From: Enterospora canceri
Taxonomy: Eukaryota > Microsporidia > Enterocytozoonidae
NCBI GenBank assembly: GCA_002087915.1
Contig: LWDP01000043.1
Location: forward strand, 1 to 15,702
Length of the DNA stretch: 15,702 nucleotides
Direction: 5' to 3'
Position 1 is the stretch's first letter, and each line of letters starts with the position of its first letter. Position numbers and translations under genes: made by a program. Shown here one piece after another: positions 13,338 through 15,702 of this stretch. The notes below the pieces were generated by a model. That model searched no databases, was not told the DNA's origin, and was given only the letters and a program-made list of their open reading frames with translations.

Positions 13338-14452
13338 ATGCCAACTCAGACCAATTTCCTACTTCTCTTTCTGTGCAACTTAAAGGAGTCTCATCCTGCA
13401 ATATTCAGCCATATCATAGGCCATAGCACCATTGTAACACTGATTTATAGATCATTGGATAAGGAGACCAAAAGACTCATCATGTCCATTCTAAATGCCA
13501 AGAAATACGTGGATGAGACCATTTCATACACCAAACTCAACACCCTCAATATCATTGATCTATTCAATGGTGCTGATGGATGCTACATCAAAATCAATCA
13601 GAATTTCAGGCAAATTCTCCTGAACAATTTCAGTCAAATCCAATTCACTAGAAATATCAAAACCACCCCAATTGAATTCAACAGCAAGTTATTGGCTAAT
13701 CAAAAAGACACCTGTACAAATGCAATCTCAATCCATGAACATTATTCTGAAATTGGATTATTGGACAGTGGCAGTAGGTTGACGAGCAAGGGACTTGAGT
13801 TTCTTCTTCTATCCAAGAATGAGCAAATGTGGTACATCATCACCAGTTTCATGAGAAGACACATCAGTGATAATGAGGCAGGAATAGAGTATTTGGTAGA
13901 ATGGGCGATGATATTAAATGGAGTCTATGACTACATGGAGGTAACCAACACATTCAGCATGCTTGATGAAATAGGAATCATAAAAATAGATGGTGATTCA
14001 TACAGGGTGAATAGCACTATTCTATTTGGTACAGCAGTAGCAGCAAACAGGTTCATCTACCTGGAAACAAGCTATACGCGTATACAGATGATCCATGTGA
14101 CATTGAGATACTGAATCTGTTCAGTAGAACAGTTAGCAGACTCCCTGGAATGATAAAGGGCGTATTGGATGAGCAGAAGGTGGCCAATGCACTTGATAGG
14201 CAGATTGAGGCAGAACAACTCATCAAATACCTTGAGAGACACACAGTGAAGAGCAACAATGAGAATGTGATCAATCAGATCAGAATATGGAGAAATAAGA
14301 GAAACAGAATCAGTAGGGAAACTGGATACTTATACGATGAGTTTGATAACTACAATGAGTACAGGAATTACATTGAGAAGGCAGGCACTGATGGAATAAT
14401 ATACAAGAATGACGAAGAGAGGATGATATTCAGTAGAAGAAGAATAGTCTGA
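13338..14452 (+). CDS. TFB2: TFIIH subunit Tfb2 (p52/GTF2H4), frameshifted
   Basis: Tfb2 anchors and stimulates the XPB/Ssl2 translocase in TFIIH, acting in transcription initiation and nucleotide excision repair. Frame one (13338-14114, 258 aa) carries the N-terminal helical region, with NQNFRQILLNNF (87-98) matching 'NPxFRQNLRxAL'. It also has the hallmark LTSKGLEFLLLSKNEQMWYI (148-167, human 'LTxEGFQFLLLDxxxQVWYF') and FIYLETSY (239-246, human 'FIVVETNYR'). At 14076 the frame is lost and runs into a TGA. The family sequence continues in another frame (-1/+2) from 14078 (AYTDDP, then RLPGMIKGVL) to 14452, ending with the conserved IRIWRNKRNRI and a LYDEF segment. Together this is about 370 residues, short of human p52 (462) but with all main blocks. 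The break sits inside the palindrome TATACGCGTATA. It is best read as an assembly error or recent one-base loss in an essential gene. Confidence 0.88.
14073..14084. repeat. Perfect 12-bp palindrome at the Tfb2 frameshift
   Basis: TATACGCGTATA is its own reverse complement and covers the exact point where the Tfb2 reading frame is lost. Such a hairpin-forming site could have promoted a small deletion, or misled sequencing. Confidence 0.9.
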
Positions 14453-14464
14453 TTTGATTTATTG

Positions 14465-15400
14465 CTATTGACTGTTCTGTGTATTCTCATTAACCTTTTT
14501 GCCATCACTATTTTTGAATCTCTTATATAGGAATATAAGCAGTATAATCACTATCACAACTGATACCGCTATACCAATTAAGCCAAGTGTTGAAATGGAT
14601 TTCTTGCCTTTCTTGGCTCTCTTCCCATCAGGTAATTCTGGCAAAATAGGTTTTTTTGGTTCACCAGGTCCCTCTGGTTCATAACGTGAAGATGATAAGA
14701 TCTCTATCTCTCCCGCTTTGATCTTATAACAGCGCTTCGTCTGAACTGTTTCGAATACCCTCGTCTTGAATTCCTTACTTCCGGCTTGGAATGTGAGGAA
14801 GAACCACACCGTGGGATTGCGTCCATCAACTTTATCAAAGATATCATCCAGAAGAGTACGCAAATCCCAGAATGCCATATCCTTCATCACATACCCAAGT
14901 GTCATTTCTACTCTTTCATTCACTGATTTATCAAAGATGTCATCGTTCCAGTCGTTGATCTTGCTATGAAGAGTGTACCAGATATACCTTGGTAGTACAT
15001 CGTATATCAATGAGACATCGAGAAGTATATCATGAATAGCAGTATTCTTCATATCAGCAAAGTTGGCCTTATCAGTACCAGAGAGAAACAACCTGACTGA
15101 TTTGCTGAATTCCTGTTCGTCTTCAGCCACAGGTTTCATCATCACATTTATCTGTTTCTTGAACAACTTTTGTGGATTGTAGTCCTCTTCTTGTATTTTT
15201 TGATTCTCTATAACTCCATCAGCAGCACTCCAGTGTACAGTTAGATTACTGATCTTTGGCGCATCAATCAGCACATCTTCAGGGACAACAAAGTGTCTGT
15301 TGGCCAGTTTCAGTGTATTGACATCTCCCTTGTAGTCTATCTGGTGCTGTTGAATTGGTGTTGATGTTGTTGATACGAAATGGTGATATAAAATAATCAT
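14465..15400 (-). CDS. Predicted type I surface membrane protein of unknown family
   Basis: 311 aa, convergent with Tfb2 (12-bp gap). The first 10 residues are hydrophobic and could be a short, weak signal peptide. Residues 20-235 form a soluble ectodomain with a single cysteine (C224). A Pro/Glu/Gly linker (240-258) and a basic patch KRAKKGKK (260-267) lead to a hydrophobic membrane segment (about 270-293), then a 16-residue polar tail. The order ectodomain, charged linker, Lys-rich patch, anchor, short tail is the same as in the frameshifted gene at 1471-2480, and both are near 310-340 residues. Sequence similarity of the ectodomains is at most marginal (an F-x-KV plus aromatic/hydrophobic pattern in the C-terminal third). 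The start is supported by CCCC one base before the ATG. It may belong to a lineage-specific host-exposed family. Confidence 0.66.
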   Translation of the reverse strand: MIILYHHFVSTTSTPIQQHQIDYKGDVNTLKLANRHFVVPEDVLIDAPKISNLTVHWSAADGVIENQKIQEEDYNPQKLFKKQINVMMKPVAEDEQEFSKSVRLFLSGTDKANFADMKNTAIHDILLDVSLIYDVLPRYIWYTLHSKINDWNDDIFDKSVNERVEMTLGYVMKDMAFWDLRTLLDDIFDKVDGRNPTVWFFLTFQAGSKEFKTRVFETVQTKRCYKIKAGEIEILSSSRYEPEGPGEPKKPILPELPDGKRAKKGKKSISTLGLIGIAVSVVIVIILLIFLYKRFKNSDGKKVNENTQNSQ

Positions 15401-15401
15401 A

Positions 15402-15405
15402 GGGG
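15402..15405 (-). promoter_or_regulatory. CCCC start-proximal motif (minus strand)
   Basis: On the minus strand CCCC, T and the ATG at 15400 follow one another, identical to the CCCC-T-ATG at Kae1. Confidence 0.6.
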
Positions 15406-15702
15406 ATAGTAATTAAAATATTTCATAATTGGATGAATAAAATAGTGGATGGGATACGTATAATGAACTATAAACACGAAAGCATGTTGGTACTTGTCTC
15501 CTTCTATTATTTAATTTGTTTCAAGTCGATATACTAAATTTGCTTTACTGAATGATAGTTATTGGCGCTAGGTGTTGATGAAATTGTTGTCTGCCTAGGC
15601 ATATTTCACTTATAATACGTATGAATCAAGTGTTACTTGTTCTATAAGTCATTTACCTACTCTCTTTAGTTTGCCCTACTCATAATTGTAATCAGTGTAG
15701 TA
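15406..15702. other. AT-rich 3' edge region, no gene seen
   Basis: About 300 bases upstream of the minus-strand surface-protein gene, containing its promoter. No frame of credible length begins here. A nested hairpin is present at 15608-15649. The region may also hold the promoter or 3' end of a neighbour beyond the window. Confidence 0.5.
15608..15649. repeat. Nested hairpin (7-bp outer, 5-bp inner arms)
   Basis: ACTTATA (15608-15614) pairs with TATAAGT (15643-15649). Inside, CAAGT (15627-15631) and ACTTG (15635-15639) close a GTT loop. The function is unknown; the structure may be chance in AT-rich DNA. Confidence 0.4.

Noticed and set aside
14070..14084. Programmed -1 ribosomal frameshifting in Tfb2
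   Set aside because: No slippery heptamer is present at the shift point and re-pairing of the Tyr tRNA would fail. Sequencing error or mutation is simpler.
1..15702. tRNA, rRNA, transposon or CRISPR features
   Set aside because: No B-box GGTTCGANNCC with a cloverleaf, no rRNA core words, no transposase or reverse transcriptase frame, and no regularly spaced repeats were found.

Overview
This window looks like a piece of a microsporidian (or close microsporidia-like fungal) nuclear genome. The evidence is a dense run of intronless genes on both strands, spacers often under 100 bp, convergent genes separated by 7-12 bp or overlapping, shortened eukaryote-specific proteins (Kae1, an RNA polymerase I/III AC40 subunit, TFIIH Tfb2/p52, an Apc1-like subunit), and a CCC-type motif a few bases upstream of most start codons, as described for microsporidia. 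The genus cannot be told from the sequence. I saw no tRNA, rRNA, transposon, CRISPR array or convincing spliceosomal intron.

Left part (1-2480): three forward genes for predicted secreted or surface proteins. The first, cut by the window edge, and the second are paralogues sharing a cysteine-rich zinc-finger-like domain with identical spacing. The second has a signal peptide, an acidic tail and a bipartite nuclear-localisation-like motif. The third has a signal peptide, a lysine-rich stretch and an acidic region; its C-terminal membrane anchor lies in another frame after a GA-rich tract.

Centre (2471-10661): housekeeping genes mixed with orphans. Kae1 (tRNA t6A synthesis) and an AGM1-type phosphoacetylglucosamine mutase homologue diverge from a 21-bp spacer. 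The mutase homologue has lost or altered all four active-site loops and is probably a pseudoenzyme. Then come a degenerate leucine-rich-repeat-like protein, a 118-aa CTD-interacting-domain-like protein, a 439-aa type II membrane protein, a PCNA/9-1-1-clamp-like protein, AC40, a small degenerate Arf-like protein and a small C-terminally anchored protein with a heptapeptide repeat.

Right part (10843-15702): an 822-aa Apc1-like protein (cell-cycle ubiquitin ligase scaffold) is followed after 26 bp by Tfb2. Tfb2 is broken by a frameshift located in a perfect 12-bp palindrome. A convergent gene for a second signal-peptide-plus-anchor surface protein follows, then about 300 bp of AT-rich DNA.

The genes do not form one operon-like pathway. 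The themes are a set of host-facing secreted or surface proteins at both ends and core nuclear machinery between them. The strongest leads are the AGM1-like pseudoenzyme, the paralogous secreted Cys-rich pair with a possible nuclear effector, two frameshifts of the same direction in otherwise intact genes, and the CCC motif, which resets several start codons.
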